Assembly (NCBI GenBank): GCA_026184295.1 | Contig: JAHCJK010000018.1 | Coordinates: 1 to 53,220 of the forward strand | Direction: 5' to 3' | DNA length: 53,220 nt | Origin: Planctomycetota bacterium | GTDB taxonomy: Bacteria > Planctomycetota > SZUA-567 > H5-PLA8 | Part shown: one piece after another, positions 7,118 through 16,484 of the stretch | How positions within the stretch are numbered: the stretch's first letter is position 1 | Layout: every line of letters starts with the position of its first letter | Program-made: the position numbers and the translations under genes | Notes under the pieces: generated by a model | The model's input: the letters and a program-made list of their open reading frames with translations, nothing else | The model's database searches: none | Told to the model about the DNA's origin: nothing

Positions 7118-8386
7118 TTACTTTCGGAGCAGCGTGCTCAGGTCGCCGCCCATGGTGACGAGCGTCTCCTGGCCGGGCTTGACGACGAGCGTGCCCAGTT
7201 CCTTGGGCTCGCCGGCGCCGCCGTCCACGGCCAGGCTCAGTTCCAGGTGCTGAACGGCGGGGAAGGCGCCGTAGAGCGTCTTCATCACCGAGCGCGCCCT
7301 CTCGAGCGCGAAGGCCTTCTCGTCGGCCTCGTCCTTGGCCGCGGGGTCCGCGTCGGAGACGAAGCGCAGCGTGGCGGCTTCCTCGGCGACCTTCAGGCCC
7401 GCGAAGCGGTTCTTGCCGTTCAGCGATTTCTCGCCGTACAGCGACATCAGGTTCACCAGCAGGCTGGCCTCCTTGGGGGAGAGCGCGCCGTAGGCGTCCT
7501 TGAGCCACTTGTCCATGCTTTCGCGGATCTGGGTGGCGGCCAGTTCGGCCTGAGGGCTGCGGAAGACGCCGGGCGTGGGCATGGCCAGCGCCATGAAGCG
7601 GCGGTAGCAGCTCTGGGCTTCGAGATACGACTGCTTCTTCAGCGCGGCGTCCACGTCGGAGGCGGCGGAGCGGACGTCGGCCTCTTCGTCGGCTTGCGCC
7701 TGGCGGTCCTTGAGGAACATCACGGACCAGACGCCGACCACCAGCCCGCACAGGCCCAAGCCCACCAGGATGAAGCGGACCACGTTGCGCATGGTAAAGC
7801 CGAGCGCGCCGAGCAGGATCAGCCCCGCGCTACCCAGCATCAGGGCGAAGAGCACGTAGCCCGGCAGGACCACGGCCAGCGCCGAGGTAAGCGCCACGAG
7901 GCCGGCGAGGGGCAGGTAGAGGGCCTTGAGGCCAGCCGGTTTCGCGGCCTTCTTGCCGCCGCCGCGGCATTCGGTGCAGATCAGCGTGCCGTCGGAGAGG
8001 TCGGCGAGCTTCTTGACGAGGGCGTCCTTGGGGAGGTCCTTGCGGCATTTCGCGCAGTGCCAGTAGCCCTGGCCGATGCCGGCGAGCGAGATGCGGCCGC
8101 TGGTGGGGCTGCCCGGACGCTGCGTGGCGGTGGACGGGAGCCCGCGCGCCTGGGTCGAGAGGCGCACGGAGGTCTGGCCGGTGACGGGGCGTCCGGCGGG
8201 GGCGCGGGTTTCGCGGGAGGCGCCGATGGGATGCAAAGGCCCCGACGTCCGGGGCGGGCGGTTGGCCTGCGGGCCGCGGTGCTCCGGGGGTTTGGGAAGC
8301 CCGGGGTTTTCCGAATCCTGCACGCTCGCGCTCCTGTTCGATGCCTTGATGCCCGATCCCGGTTTGGCGATCACGCGCACGCTCAT
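7118..8386 (-). CDS. zinc-ribbon protein with three membrane helices
   Basis: A 422-residue protein. Residues 1-105 are a disordered, Pro/Arg/Ser-rich segment. A zinc ribbon follows, with CAKC at 111-114 and CTEC at 137-140. Three hydrophobic helices lie near 155-175, 176-198 and 203-225. The remaining 195 residues form a soluble, mostly helical domain. AAGGAG lies 7 nt before ATG 8386. It starts 25 bp after the 920-aa pseudopilin-like gene, in the same operon, so it may be an accessory membrane protein of the pseudopilus system; this is inference from context. I do not recognise the C-terminal domain as a named family. Zinc ribbon plus membrane helix plus long linker is a recurring arrangement in this window (see the 855-aa protein). 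Confidence 0.75.
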   Translation of the reverse strand: MSVRVIAKPGSGIKASNRSASVQDSENPGLPKPPEHRGPQANRPPRTSGPLHPIGASRETRAPAGRPVTGQTSVRLSTQARGLPSTATQRPGSPTSGRISLAGIGQGYWHCAKCRKDLPKDALVKKLADLSDGTLICTECRGGGKKAAKPAGLKALYLPLAGLVALTSALAVVLPGYVLFALMLGSAGLILLGALGFTMRNVVRFILVGLGLCGLVVGVWSVMFLKDRQAQADEEADVRSAASDVDAALKKQSYLEAQSCYRRFMALAMPTPGVFRSPQAELAATQIRESMDKWLKDAYGALSPKEASLLVNLMSLYGEKSLNGKNRFAGLKVAEEAATLRFVSDADPAAKDEADEKAFALERARSVMKTLYGAFPAVQHLELSLAVDGGAGEPKELGTLVVKPGQETLVTMGGDLSTLLRK

Positions 8387-8411
8387 ACGCGACTCCTTCT
8401 TCCGAGCCGGC

Positions 8412-11174
8412 TCAGCGGCTCAAACTGCTGTCCATGCTCCATATCCCGCGCAGGATCACCCGGCGCGCCGTCTGCTTGGAACCGCCGTAAAAACTGTTCT
8501 CCTGCCCCGCGGCAACTCCGCGCAGATCGGCCTTCCACTCCTTGGGGATCGAGGTGTTCTGGATCGCGGCCTGGCGGCTGACGACTTCCCGGTAGCCCGT
8601 GTACGAGGTGCCCAGCGATCCGCATTTGTAATCCATGCTGTGCACGGCGGTGGCATCGAGGTAATCGTTCCAACTGACCCGCCCTTCGCTCTTGCGGATG
8701 CGCGGCTGCGCGCCGCGGTAAAAGCCGAGCCCCGACTCGGCGAGGTTGACGCTCGCGGAATCCAGCCCGGCGCCGGTGGGCCAGCCGGAGCCCGTGGTGT
8801 TGCTTTCCTGTTCCACGTCCGGGGCGATCTCGACCGCGACGCCGAACTGGAAGTGCGAGACCACAACCGGCTTGTCCGCGTTCTCGATCACGGACTTCTT
8901 GTCCACGATCTGCGCGTTGATGACCAGGATGTAGGTCGTGGTCGTGGTGGTCAGTTCGGTCGAGAACCAGTCGGGCCCGAACATCCACTGGCGGTAGGGG
9001 ACCTTCGCGATGCCCGCATCGGCGGCGTCGGCGGTGTCGGTTCCGGTCGGCAGGTGCGCGTCGGCGACGCCCAGGCGGTCCCAGGGGCCTTCGGGCGCGG
9101 TGCTGGCCGCGACGACCTTGCCCTTGGGCGCGAGGCTGAGCCCGGAAAAGTAGCCGGAGCCCAGCGTGCCGGAGTTGGAACTGCCGACGGTGGACCCGAC
9201 CCTGGAGCTGCTCCAGGTGCTGGTGGCCCAGGTGGGTCCGTGGGCGCCGGAGTCGCGCAGGTTGGCGTTGTCCCTGTGGTACCCGTAGACGCTCATGTTG
9301 GTGGCGTCGCTCTCCCAGGGCGAGTCGCTGTATTCCTCGCGCGCGATGCGGTAGCTGAAGAGTTCCAGCAGCGGGTCGCCGCCGGTGGCGTCGGGCCAGC
9401 CGGGCATGCCGTTCTGCCCCGGCTTGCCGGGCACGATGTTGTCGAAGACCGCGTTGGCCGTGCGCGCGTCGAGCTGGTTCTTGGAGACGCTGGGCGTATC
9501 GGCGCCGTCGAAGCTCACGAAGGGCGAACCTGTGGAGGAAGCGGCCAGGTCCCCGCGGACCTTGGCGCGGAAGTCGCTCAGGCTCATGGGAAAGCGCACG
9601 CCGCTGTAGTCGGTGGCAGCCGCGCCGACGGTGTACCCCGTGTTGTCGCCGGCGTTGGCGTTCTGGGGCGGCCACTTGCGCTGAAAGGTGGAGCGCTTGG
9701 TGTGGTACGAGCCGGTGAAGTAGCGGCAGAGCTTTTCCTGGTACTGGTAGGCGAGCTTGGTGCGGAGCTGTTCGTGCTTGGCCCAGGCCTTGGGGCGGTC
9801 GGCCGGGTTGGCGAGCGAGTTGACGAAGTTCGGCGCCGACGGATTGAAGCCGTTCAGCACCTGGTCGGCGCCGGTGCTGTCGGTGAAGTGGAACTCCCCG
9901 ATCTGGACGATCTGGCGCAGCGAATCGATGTTGAAGACGCCTTCCATCGTGTAGCTCGGCACGCCGCCGAAGATGTTCATGGGCAGGCGTTCGCCCGAGT
10001 TGTAGCAGGTGTTGACGTTGACCGGACAGCGCCCGGTGTCCGGGTCTTCGTAGCCGTAGATCGAGTACGCGACGCCCGTGGGCAACTGGCCGGCCGACCA
10101 CTTGTTGTCGTTGCTCCAGCCGTAATCGGTGTTGATGTCCGGCGAACCGAAGGTTCCGAAGGTGTCGCGCCAGAACAGGGCCGAGGCGCGGGCGGGGCCC
10201 GGGCGGCCTTCGTTGGGCGTGGGCGGGGCGTACTGCGCGGGCCCGCCGCCGTAATCGATGTGCGGCTTGTTGGTGAAGACGCCGTTCGACGGGACGACCG
10301 CGCGCAGGATCATTTCGGCGCCGTACGGGCTGAAGTAGGTCGTGTTGGTGGTGACCCAGTTGGGGCTGACTTCGCGGATGGGGCGTTCGTTCCACGAGGC
10401 CGAGGCGTAGGAGAAGGCGTACTGGGGCATGCGCAGGGAGCGCGTGGCCACGTGCCAGGCGTCCTGGAAGCGGATCGGGGCGAGCTTGACCGGGCGGTCC
10501 CAGTCGCCGCCGTTGCCGCTGTCGCGGTAGGCGTAGTAGCGTTCGAGCTGCTGGAGGCCGTAGCTGTCGCGGATCATCTGCGCCATCTGGGTCTGGGTCG
10601 GGCTGCAGTCGTCGAGCCAGTCGTTGAGGCAGATGACGCTGTTGGGGTCCATCACCTGGACCATGAAGCGCCCGAGCACGCCGCCTTCGGGGAAGTAGTT
10701 TTCGGGGAGGTACACCCAGGCGGCCTCGTCGCGCCCGTTGGGGTCGATGCAGGCGGGGACGACGGTGCCGTAGTCGCCCGTGTTGTCCCAGCGGTAGACC
10801 TTCTGCTTCATGTTCGACATCAGCGGCAGCCACTGCGGGATGGCTTCCTTCAGGCCTTTTTCGTACGGGCGGTACCACCACTGCCCGCTGCCGGGGCTGT
10901 GGGTGAAGGCCACGTACTTGCCGGAGTCGAAGCTCGTCCCGCCGTTCATGCAGTAGGCGTTGATGTTGCCGACGGTCCAGTCGAGCGAGGCGTACATCAC
11001 GTCGGTGCAGTCGTTCTTGTCGCGCATGGTGGCGACGGCGTTGACTTCGCTGCGCGCGAAGGAGAGGAAGCCGACGCACATCGTCAGCAGGATCGCCAGA
11101 ATCCCGATGATGACCATCAGCAGGAACCCGCGGCGTCCGCGGGGCGGAGTGGAAATCGTCGCGTGCTTGCCCAT
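8412..11174 (-). CDS. giant GspK/PilX-like minor pseudopilin
   Basis: A 920-residue protein with a prepilin-like N-terminus: a basic leader, RRG, and then a hydrophobic helix (FLLMVIIGILAILLTMCVGF, about residues 17-36). The residue at +5 is not glutamate, as in GspK-type tip pseudopilins, which lack Glu5. GspK proteins are usually about 300-330 residues; this one is nearly three times longer, with a large soluble region rich in Asn, Ser, Thr and Gly. ATG 11174 has an AAGGCGAGG ribosome site. It lies 15 bp after the GspJ-like gene and precedes the zinc-ribbon gene, in one operon. By analogy it may cap a pseudopilus and hold a secreted or surface function; the large domain is unrecognised. Confidence 0.75.
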   Translation of the reverse strand: MGKHATISTPPRGRRGFLLMVIIGILAILLTMCVGFLSFARSEVNAVATMRDKNDCTDVMYASLDWTVGNINAYCMNGGTSFDSGKYVAFTHSPGSGQWWYRPYEKGLKEAIPQWLPLMSNMKQKVYRWDNTGDYGTVVPACIDPNGRDEAAWVYLPENYFPEGGVLGRFMVQVMDPNSVICLNDWLDDCSPTQTQMAQMIRDSYGLQQLERYYAYRDSGNGGDWDRPVKLAPIRFQDAWHVATRSLRMPQYAFSYASASWNERPIREVSPNWVTTNTTYFSPYGAEMILRAVVPSNGVFTNKPHIDYGGGPAQYAPPTPNEGRPGPARASALFWRDTFGTFGSPDINTDYGWSNDNKWSAGQLPTGVAYSIYGYEDPDTGRCPVNVNTCYNSGERLPMNIFGGVPSYTMEGVFNIDSLRQIVQIGEFHFTDSTGADQVLNGFNPSAPNFVNSLANPADRPKAWAKHEQLRTKLAYQYQEKLCRYFTGSYHTKRSTFQRKWPPQNANAGDNTGYTVGAAATDYSGVRFPMSLSDFRAKVRGDLAASSTGSPFVSFDGADTPSVSKNQLDARTANAVFDNIVPGKPGQNGMPGWPDATGGDPLLELFSYRIAREEYSDSPWESDATNMSVYGYHRDNANLRDSGAHGPTWATSTWSSSRVGSTVGSSNSGTLGSGYFSGLSLAPKGKVVAASTAPEGPWDRLGVADAHLPTGTDTADAADAGIAKVPYRQWMFGPDWFSTELTTTTTTYILVINAQIVDKKSVIENADKPVVVSHFQFGVAVEIAPDVEQESNTTGSGWPTGAGLDSASVNLAESGLGFYRGAQPRIRKSEGRVSWNDYLDATAVHSMDYKCGSLGTSYTGYREVVSRQAAIQNTSIPKEWKADLRGVAAGQENSFYGGSKQTARRVILRGIWSMDSSLSR

Positions 11175-11189
11175 GCGGACCTCGCCTTC

Positions 11190-12362
11190 CTAGAACTGTC
11201 CGACTTCCGCCTGCGAACCCGCCCCGTTGCGCGGATTGTTCAGCAGCTTGGCGCGGTTGTACGGATACATGTCCCTGTCGAGGCGCACCTGCGCCGGATC
11301 GAAGGTGTTGTCGATGACCTGGTTGCCCAGCCCCACCGGCAGGTGGACGATGCGGCAGATCGAGAGCACGCCGCGCTTGTCGAGGTCGCAGACCGAGATG
11401 GTGATGCGCACGGCCTTGGGCGTGGGCCAGAAGTAGACCGCGCAGTTGTCCGGCGGGTCCTGGAACGAGTAGCGCGTGGCCGAACCGGTCGCGTCGTCCC
11501 AGTAGGAGATGTCGAGGTCGGTCAGGTTGATGTCGCCGACGCTGCGGCGGACGGCGTAGGCCGCGTCGTCGCCGGCGTTGGCGAAGCCTTCGGTGACGCG
11601 GGCGGCGTCTTCGCAGGTGGTGCCGGTGCGCCCGGCGGCCATGGGCGGGACGGCATCGACGCCGCTCAGCTTCACTTCGTTGCCGGGGGCGAAGGAGTCG
11701 TAAAGGTGGTCCATGAAGTCGAAGGTGTCGGACCAGGAGTTGTGCATCGGGTTGTTCGGATGCGCGACTTCCTCGACTTCGGTCAGGCGCACGTTGTCGA
11801 TGCAGCTTGTGCGCGAAGGGATGTAGCCGACCGAGTTGTCCGTGCCGTTCATGTACCCGCGGGGGTAGGCCAGCGTCGAACGGATCGAGGCCTTCCAGGC
11901 TTCGGGCGTGCGGTTGAACTGTTCGGGGTAGGCGAGCGGGTAGGCCATGCTGCCGATCTTGTTCAGGTTCATCGCGTAGCGGAAGCCGCCGCCCTGGTGG
12001 CGCGCGAAGCTGGCCACGTCGGCCTCGCGGCGCGATTCGCGGTAGCCGCGGCGGTTCACGTCCAGGACGCCGGGCTTGGTGCTGCCGGGCGGCGAGACGA
12101 GCTTGTTCGGGTCGTTGTCGGGAAAGGTCAGGCTCTTGATCGAAAAGGCCTCGCCGCGCTCGTTGCGCGCGACCAGGCGGATCTCGAATTCCAGGATGTC
12201 GAGGATGTTGCGGGCGGCTTCGTACAGCGCGAGCTTGCGCTCGACGGTCTTGACCGTGCGCGTCGTCACCTGAAAGATCGGGACGACCAGCACCATGATC
12301 ATGAGGCTGACCGCGACCACGATCATCATCTCAAGCAGCGTAAAGCCGCGCATCGCGCGCAT
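11190..12362 (-). CDS. GspJ-like prepilin-type protein
   Basis: A 390-residue pseudopilin. The leader MRAMRG is followed by the type IV prepilin signature FTLLEMM with Glu at +5 (E11), then a hydrophobic helix. The long soluble domain fits the GspJ/PulJ position in the operon order (G, H, I, J, K), though it is about twice the usual GspJ length. The start chosen is ATG 12362, because AAGGAG at 12373-12378 sits 8 nt upstream and the leader is then six residues long; a GTG at 12371 is an in-frame alternative. It follows the GspI-like gene by 12 bp. Processing requires a prepilin peptidase that is not in this window. Confidence 0.85.
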   Translation of the reverse strand: MRAMRGFTLLEMMIVVAVSLMIMVLVVPIFQVTTRTVKTVERKLALYEAARNILDILEFEIRLVARNERGEAFSIKSLTFPDNDPNKLVSPPGSTKPGVLDVNRRGYRESRREADVASFARHQGGGFRYAMNLNKIGSMAYPLAYPEQFNRTPEAWKASIRSTLAYPRGYMNGTDNSVGYIPSRTSCIDNVRLTEVEEVAHPNNPMHNSWSDTFDFMDHLYDSFAPGNEVKLSGVDAVPPMAAGRTGTTCEDAARVTEGFANAGDDAAYAVRRSVGDINLTDLDISYWDDATGSATRYSFQDPPDNCAVYFWPTPKAVRITISVCDLDKRGVLSICRIVHLPVGLGNQVIDNTFDPAQVRLDRDMYPYNRAKLLNNPRNGAGSQAEVGQF

Positions 12363-12374
12363 ATCCCGCACTCC

Positions 12375-12965
12375 TTACAGCCGGCCGTAGGGCGTCATGT
12401 ACTGCGTGAAGCGGAGTTCCCGCGAGAGCCCCTTCATGTGCACGATCACGGTCACGCGCTGCACCCGCACGCCGCTCCCGCCCGTCCCCGGGGCGTAATG
12501 GGCGCCGGTGGGCGCCGTGATGCCCGCCGGCTGGGTGCTCCCGTAGGAATTCGCCGTCACTTCCTCGAGTTCGAGCTTCCACTCGTAACGTTCGATGTCG
12601 TCGAAGTAGTAGTAGGCCTCGCCCGGCTTGTGCCCGAAGTCGCGCCAATCGCCGGGATTGCCGTTCTTGTTTTCCTGCACGCCGGGGGTGTTCAGCCCGC
12701 CGACGGCGCTGGGCATGTAGCCGCTGCCATCGACCAGGTCGGTGAAGGGATCGGCGCGGTCGCGGCGGAATTCGGAGAACTTGGAGTGCGCCAGGTGGAT
12801 CGCGGAGTCCTGGAAGATGACCCATTCGGCGGAGTTGACCCCCGTGGGCATGGCCGCCAGCACGCCGACGATGCCGACCATGAAGATGAAGAGCGCGATC
12901 AGCACTTCCAGCAGCGTGACGCCAAGGCGCGCGCGCGCGGGTCGGGGCATGCGGGCGCGGCTCAT
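12375..12965 (-). CDS. GspI/PilV-like prepilin-type protein
   Basis: A 196-residue pseudopilin with leader ending RARLG, cleavage after G15, and the helix VTLLEVLIALFIFMVGIVGV carrying Glu at +5 (E20). Val replaces the usual Phe at +1. The size and the VTLLEVLIAL wording fit the GspI/PilV class. Its ATG overlaps the stop of the upstream GspH-like gene as ATGA (12962-12965), so translation is probably coupled. The soluble domain has no recognised enzymatic motif. Confidence 0.85.
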   Translation of the reverse strand: MSRARMPRPARARLGVTLLEVLIALFIFMVGIVGVLAAMPTGVNSAEWVIFQDSAIHLAHSKFSEFRRDRADPFTDLVDGSGYMPSAVGGLNTPGVQENKNGNPGDWRDFGHKPGEAYYYFDDIERYEWKLELEEVTANSYGSTQPAGITAPTGAHYAPGTGGSGVRVQRVTVIVHMKGLSRELRFTQYMTPYGRL

Positions 12966-13834
12966 TTGTCGATGTCCTGCGGAATCTGCATGAAGTTGGT
13001 CACCGCGTACGAGGTGCCGTTGCTGGTGCGGCGCCCGACGTGGGTCAGGTACAGCGGCGCGTCCGGGCCCATCAGGATGCGCGGGCGGGTGGCGGCCTTG
13101 AATTCGGCGGCTTCGATGATGATGTGTTCGCCCGAGGAGACGTCGAAGACGAGCAGGTTGCGGTAGCCGTAGGCGTCGCCGTAGTTGACGCTCGTGCCCG
13201 ACCCGGTGAACGAGGTCGTGTGGCGCTTGAGTTCGCCGCGCGCGTTGTTCAGGTAGTTCGTGGTGCGGAAGACGCGCGTCGAGGCGCTGTAGCTGAAGTA
13301 CCCGGCCAGGATGCGGGTGCCGTCTTCGAAGGAGATCGGGTTCGGGGTCAGCGGGCGTTCCTTGGTGTCGAAGGTGATGCCGCCGTTGCCGCCGGAGTTC
13401 CACGGCTGGTAGTTGCGGGTGTTGAAGCCGTCGTTGATGAAGTGCGAGCTGCGGTCGCTGTACCAATTGCCGCCGTAGGCCGTGGGCGGGTCGAGCTTGA
13501 CCGTCCAGATCTCGATCTGCCCGTAGGGCGGCAGGACGCCGGGGGTCGGCTGCACCGGGCAGCGCACCAGGTCGTCGCCGTAAAAGACCGAGACCGGCAG
13601 GCGGTAGCGCATCGCTTCGGTGCGGGCGCGGAAGAGCACCGTGAGGCAGGTGTTGGCGGTCTGCATCACGCGCGAGGACTTGAGCAGCTTGGAAAGCATC
13701 GGCGCGCCGAGCGTCATCAGGAGCATGATGACGAACAGCACGACCAGCAGTTCCGAAAGCGTGAAGCCGCCCGCGCGCCGCGCCGCCGAAGCCGCCGGTT
13801 TGTTCCGCATCCGAGTTCGCATCCGTATCGTCAC
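12962..13834 (-). CDS. GspH/FimT-like prepilin-type protein
   Basis: A 290-residue pseudopilin. A basic leader of 23 residues ends in GG and is followed by FTLSELLVVLFVIMLLMTLG with Glu at +5 (E28). The pattern afterwards (TANTCLTVLFRARTEAMRYR) matches GspH/FimT proteins. The start is a GTG at 13834, one base after the stop of the GspG-like gene in a TGACGTG junction; AAGGGG lies 7 nt upstream, and no better-spaced ATG exists (ATG 13822 and 13810 are alternatives). It overlaps the next gene by 4 nt. It is longer than typical GspH (about 170 residues). Confidence 0.83.
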   Translation of the reverse strand: MTIRMRTRMRNKPAASAARRAGGFTLSELLVVLFVIMLLMTLGAPMLSKLLKSSRVMQTANTCLTVLFRARTEAMRYRLPVSVFYGDDLVRCPVQPTPGVLPPYGQIEIWTVKLDPPTAYGGNWYSDRSSHFINDGFNTRNYQPWNSGGNGGITFDTKERPLTPNPISFEDGTRILAGYFSYSASTRVFRTTNYLNNARGELKRHTTSFTGSGTSVNYGDAYGYRNLLVFDVSSGEHIIIEAAEFKAATRPRILMGPDAPLYLTHVGRRTSNGTSYAVTNFMQIPQDIDK

Positions 13835-13835
13835 G

Positions 13836-14438
13836 TCACTGCCCCTTGGCCACGATGTCGTCGCCCGCCCCGTTGTCGTCGCGGCCGTTGGTGCCCGTCG
13901 AGTACACGACCGGGATATCGACCCGGACGATGATGGTCGCGTCGTTGGGATCGGGGAAGGACCGCCGGTCCACCTTGTAGAGGATGGGCTTGTGCCAGGG
14001 ATCCATCACGTACGTCTTGCCGCCCTTCACCACCGTCTCGCCTTCGTGCAGGCCACCGGCGATGAACGGCCCGCCGTCCACGGTGGCTTCCACTTCGCCC
14101 TTCGCCGCGGTGGCGCCCTTCTTGAAGGCCGTGCTGAGGTAGTAGTAGAGTTCGTTGTTGTTCTGTTCGAGTTCGGCGGCCGTGTAGGTCGGCGCCTTGG
14201 CGACGGTGTCGTACACCAGCGCGTTGGTGGGGTTGGGATACGCGCGGAACTTCAGGCGGTAGGTCTCGAGCGCCCCGTTGAGTTTCTCGACGAGGTTGCG
14301 CGCCTGGCCCACCTGCGTGCGCCCGCGCAACTTGGCCAGCCCGACGAACATCGAGGCCATCAGGAACGTGATGATCCCGATGACGACGAGCAGTTCGAGC
14401 AGGGTTACCCCGCGTTCTCGTTGAACCGTACGAATCAT
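13836..14438 (-). CDS. GspG-like major pseudopilin
   Basis: A 200-residue pseudopilin, first gene of the operon. Leader MIRTVQRERG, then VTLLELLVVIGIITFLMASM with Glu at +5 (E15). The C-terminal part has the GspG-type DPWHKPILYK segment and an Asp/Asn/Gly-rich end (NGRDDNGAGDD); GspG pseudopilins bind calcium in their C-terminal loop, and this stretch could be the equivalent site (inference). ATG 14438 is chosen because it gives a short, normal prepilin leader; a GTG at 14465 would add nine residues and has no better ribosome site. Confidence 0.87.
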   Translation of the reverse strand: MIRTVQRERGVTLLELLVVIGIITFLMASMFVGLAKLRGRTQVGQARNLVEKLNGALETYRLKFRAYPNPTNALVYDTVAKAPTYTAAELEQNNNELYYYLSTAFKKGATAAKGEVEATVDGGPFIAGGLHEGETVVKGGKTYVMDPWHKPILYKVDRRSFPDPNDATIIVRVDIPVVYSTGTNGRDDNGAGDDIVAKGQ

Positions 14439-14585
14439 TCGGCCGCCCCAGCCTTGCGTTTCCACCCTAAACGCGCGCCGGCATCCTTATATCGGGCGCA
14501 TCGCACCGCAAATAATACTCACCGCTCACGTGCGCTTTACTATAGTGCAGTCGTCTATGGAATATAAGACAAATTTTATGACGGG

Positions 14586-14591
14586 ATTATA
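14586..14591 (-). promoter_or_regulatory. candidate -10 box for pseudopilin operon
   Basis: A perfect TATAAT reads on the minus strand inside an A+T-rich tract (about 14510-14715) that contrasts strongly with the GC-rich surroundings. A poor -35 match (TTAAGA) lies 17 bp upstream. The first gene of the operon starts about 148 nt downstream. The 14439-14725 gap otherwise holds no gene or clear terminator. Confidence 0.3.
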
Positions 14592-14725
14592 CATGATAAA
14601 CGAAGTCTTCTTAAGTATGTTATAGGAAAGACTTAGGGGGATTCGAAAATGATTCTTTTTGCAGGGTGATGCCTAATATTTAACTAAATTAAAACTATTT
14701 TTCCGTTCGGATACCCGCCGATTCC

Positions 14726-16171
14726 TTAGTGGAGCACTTCGGCAGGTTCTTCCCGGCTGTGGAAGCCCGGCCAGCTCCGCTGTGCCCGCACGGCCGCGGC
14801 CGTCGGCGCGGGGCCGGTGGCGGCCAACGTCCCGTTCTGCACGGCCGGATGGTTCTGTTTCGCGAGGTGTTCGGCGAGGCGCTGTTTCAGGCGCGCGTGG
14901 ACGTCGGCGTGCGTGCCGGCGCGGATCAGTTCGCGGCGTTCGTACGGATCGGTCTCGAGATCGAAGAGCAGTTCGCCGCCGCCGAGCACGGTGAAGGTGT
15001 ACTTGTAGCGCCCTTCCACGACCGCGAAGAAGTGGTCGCCCTGCCCGAAGAAGCGCTCGCGCCTGGCCTCGCCGCGGTAGGTCCCGAGCAGGTCGAGGCC
15101 GTCCACGGCGCAGCCGTCGGGCACGCGCGCGCCGGCCAGGTTCACGAAGGTCGGGAGCAGGTCGGCGAGGCAGACGAGTTCGTCGCAGCGTTTGCCGCGG
15201 GCCTCGTCGAGCACGCCCTTGGCCGGGCGGACGATCATCGGCACGTGCGCGGAGCCTTCCAGGTAGATCGACTTCGCGCCCAGGTGGTGGTCGCCGAGCA
15301 TCTCGCCGTGGTCGGACGTGAAGACGATCGTGGTGCGGTCGAGGATCCCGAGTTCGCGCATGCGCGCGAAGAGGATGCCGAGGTTGTAGTCGATCTGCGT
15401 GATGCAGGCGTAGTACGCGCGCTTGCAGTCGCGGAGCAGTTCGGGGCTGAAGCGCTGCGCGTTGTTGAGGTGGTACGTCGGCATGGCGAAGCCCTGCGGC
15501 ACGTCCTCGATGCTCCGCGACCAGTCGCCGCGCACGGGCGGGGGAACGTCGGCGTTCGCGTACATCTGCCAGTAGTTGGCGCAGGGGTCCCACGGCGGGT
15601 GCGGCTTGGTGAAGCTCGTCCACAGGAAGAACGGTCGCGTGGCGTCGCGGGTCTCGATGAATTCCACGCTGCGGCCCACGATCCAGTGGGTCAGGCTGTG
15701 GCTCTCGGCGACGGTGCTCAGGCCCGGCTCCATCTCGTTCTGCCCCAGGCCGTGGTCGGTGGGCACGCCGAGATGCGGGTGGCGCTGCATGTAGCGGTAG
15801 TAGTCGTCCAGGATTTCCATGTGTTCGAAACCGAAGTGCCCGCGCACGGGGCTGAAGTGCATCTTGCCTTCGGCGCGCGTCTGGTAGCCGTGGCGCGAGA
15901 GGATGCCGGGCAGCGAGGTCTTCGGGTCGATGGGCGTGTTGGGCGCGTTGCCCATGTACTTGTTCGAGTACCCGTGGCGGCCGGTCATGATCGTACAGCG
16001 CGCGGCCATGCAGATCGGCGCGTCGCTGTAGCAGCGCGCATACTGAATCCCGGTGTCCATCAGCCAGTTCAGGTGCGGCGTGCGGATGTGCGCGTTGCCG
16101 GCGGCGTGGATGGTATCCCAGCGCTGCTGGTCGGTGGTGATGAGCAGAAGGTGGTGCTGGCCTTCGGGCAT
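14726..16171 (-). CDS. sulfatase, type I (formylglycine-dependent)
   Basis: A 481-residue sulfatase. The N-terminal metal motif TTDQQ is at residues 12-16, the formylglycine signature CMAAR starts at Cys54 (an alanine variant of the C-x-P/S/A-x-R motif), and FTSDHGEMLGDHHLGAK carries the second metal site and the downstream catalytic lysine and histidine region. The length is normal. There is no signal peptide, so it appears cytoplasmic like the first sulfatase. ATG 16171 follows a CCGGGGG stretch. It is transcribed toward the pseudopilin operon but separated from it by an A+T-rich gap, and it is divergent from the squalene-cyclase-fold gene. The substrate is unknown; sulfatases are strongly expanded in planctomycetes for sulfated polysaccharide use. 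Confidence 0.92.
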   Translation of the reverse strand: MPEGQHHLLLITTDQQRWDTIHAAGNAHIRTPHLNWLMDTGIQYARCYSDAPICMAARCTIMTGRHGYSNKYMGNAPNTPIDPKTSLPGILSRHGYQTRAEGKMHFSPVRGHFGFEHMEILDDYYRYMQRHPHLGVPTDHGLGQNEMEPGLSTVAESHSLTHWIVGRSVEFIETRDATRPFFLWTSFTKPHPPWDPCANYWQMYANADVPPPVRGDWSRSIEDVPQGFAMPTYHLNNAQRFSPELLRDCKRAYYACITQIDYNLGILFARMRELGILDRTTIVFTSDHGEMLGDHHLGAKSIYLEGSAHVPMIVRPAKGVLDEARGKRCDELVCLADLLPTFVNLAGARVPDGCAVDGLDLLGTYRGEARRERFFGQGDHFFAVVEGRYKYTFTVLGGGELLFDLETDPYERRELIRAGTHADVHARLKQRLAEHLAKQNHPAVQNGTLAATGPAPTAAAVRAQRSWPGFHSREEPAEVLH

Positions 16172-16484
16172 GGGCGCGGCCCCCGGTGAAATGTTCGCGA
16201 AAGGATGCGCGCCAGTTTACTCCGGCGCCGCCGGGCCACAAGGCCACGCGCGGGCGCGCGGCGAAGGGTGAGCGCGCGTTGGGGAATTTTTGCTCAGCGC
16301 GTGGCCAAAAAGATCGCGTCCGCCGCAGCGGGCTCGTCCGTATTTGCCTAAGAACCGCGCGCGAAATGTACGTGCCGTGTGCGCCTCGAATTATCCTTCA
16401 AAACTTACGGATAAAATAAACCCTCGCGCGGCCGCCTGCGTATACGAGTTCGTCGAAGGACCGCAGCGACGAAAGGAACGCGCC
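16172..16484. promoter_or_regulatory. divergent intergenic region with weak promoter
   Basis: This 313-bp gap separates a minus-strand sulfatase from a plus-strand membrane-protein gene. The only promoter-like signal is TAAAAT at 16413-16418 with TTATCC 16 bp upstream, in a local A+T-rich patch facing the plus gene. No RNA gene or small ORF with a ribosome site is supported. Confidence 0.3.

Noticed and set aside
8076..13166. A 1,696-residue open frame on the plus strand across the pseudopilin operon
   Set aside because: Antisense shadow of well-supported pseudopilin genes; its composition is Val/Gly/Arg/Asp-rich without any domain, as expected from GC-rich third positions.
14510..14715. A+T-rich tract as a horizontally acquired gene remnant
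   Set aside because: No frame in it shows coding character or similarity I recognise; a promoter or untranslated region explains it as well.
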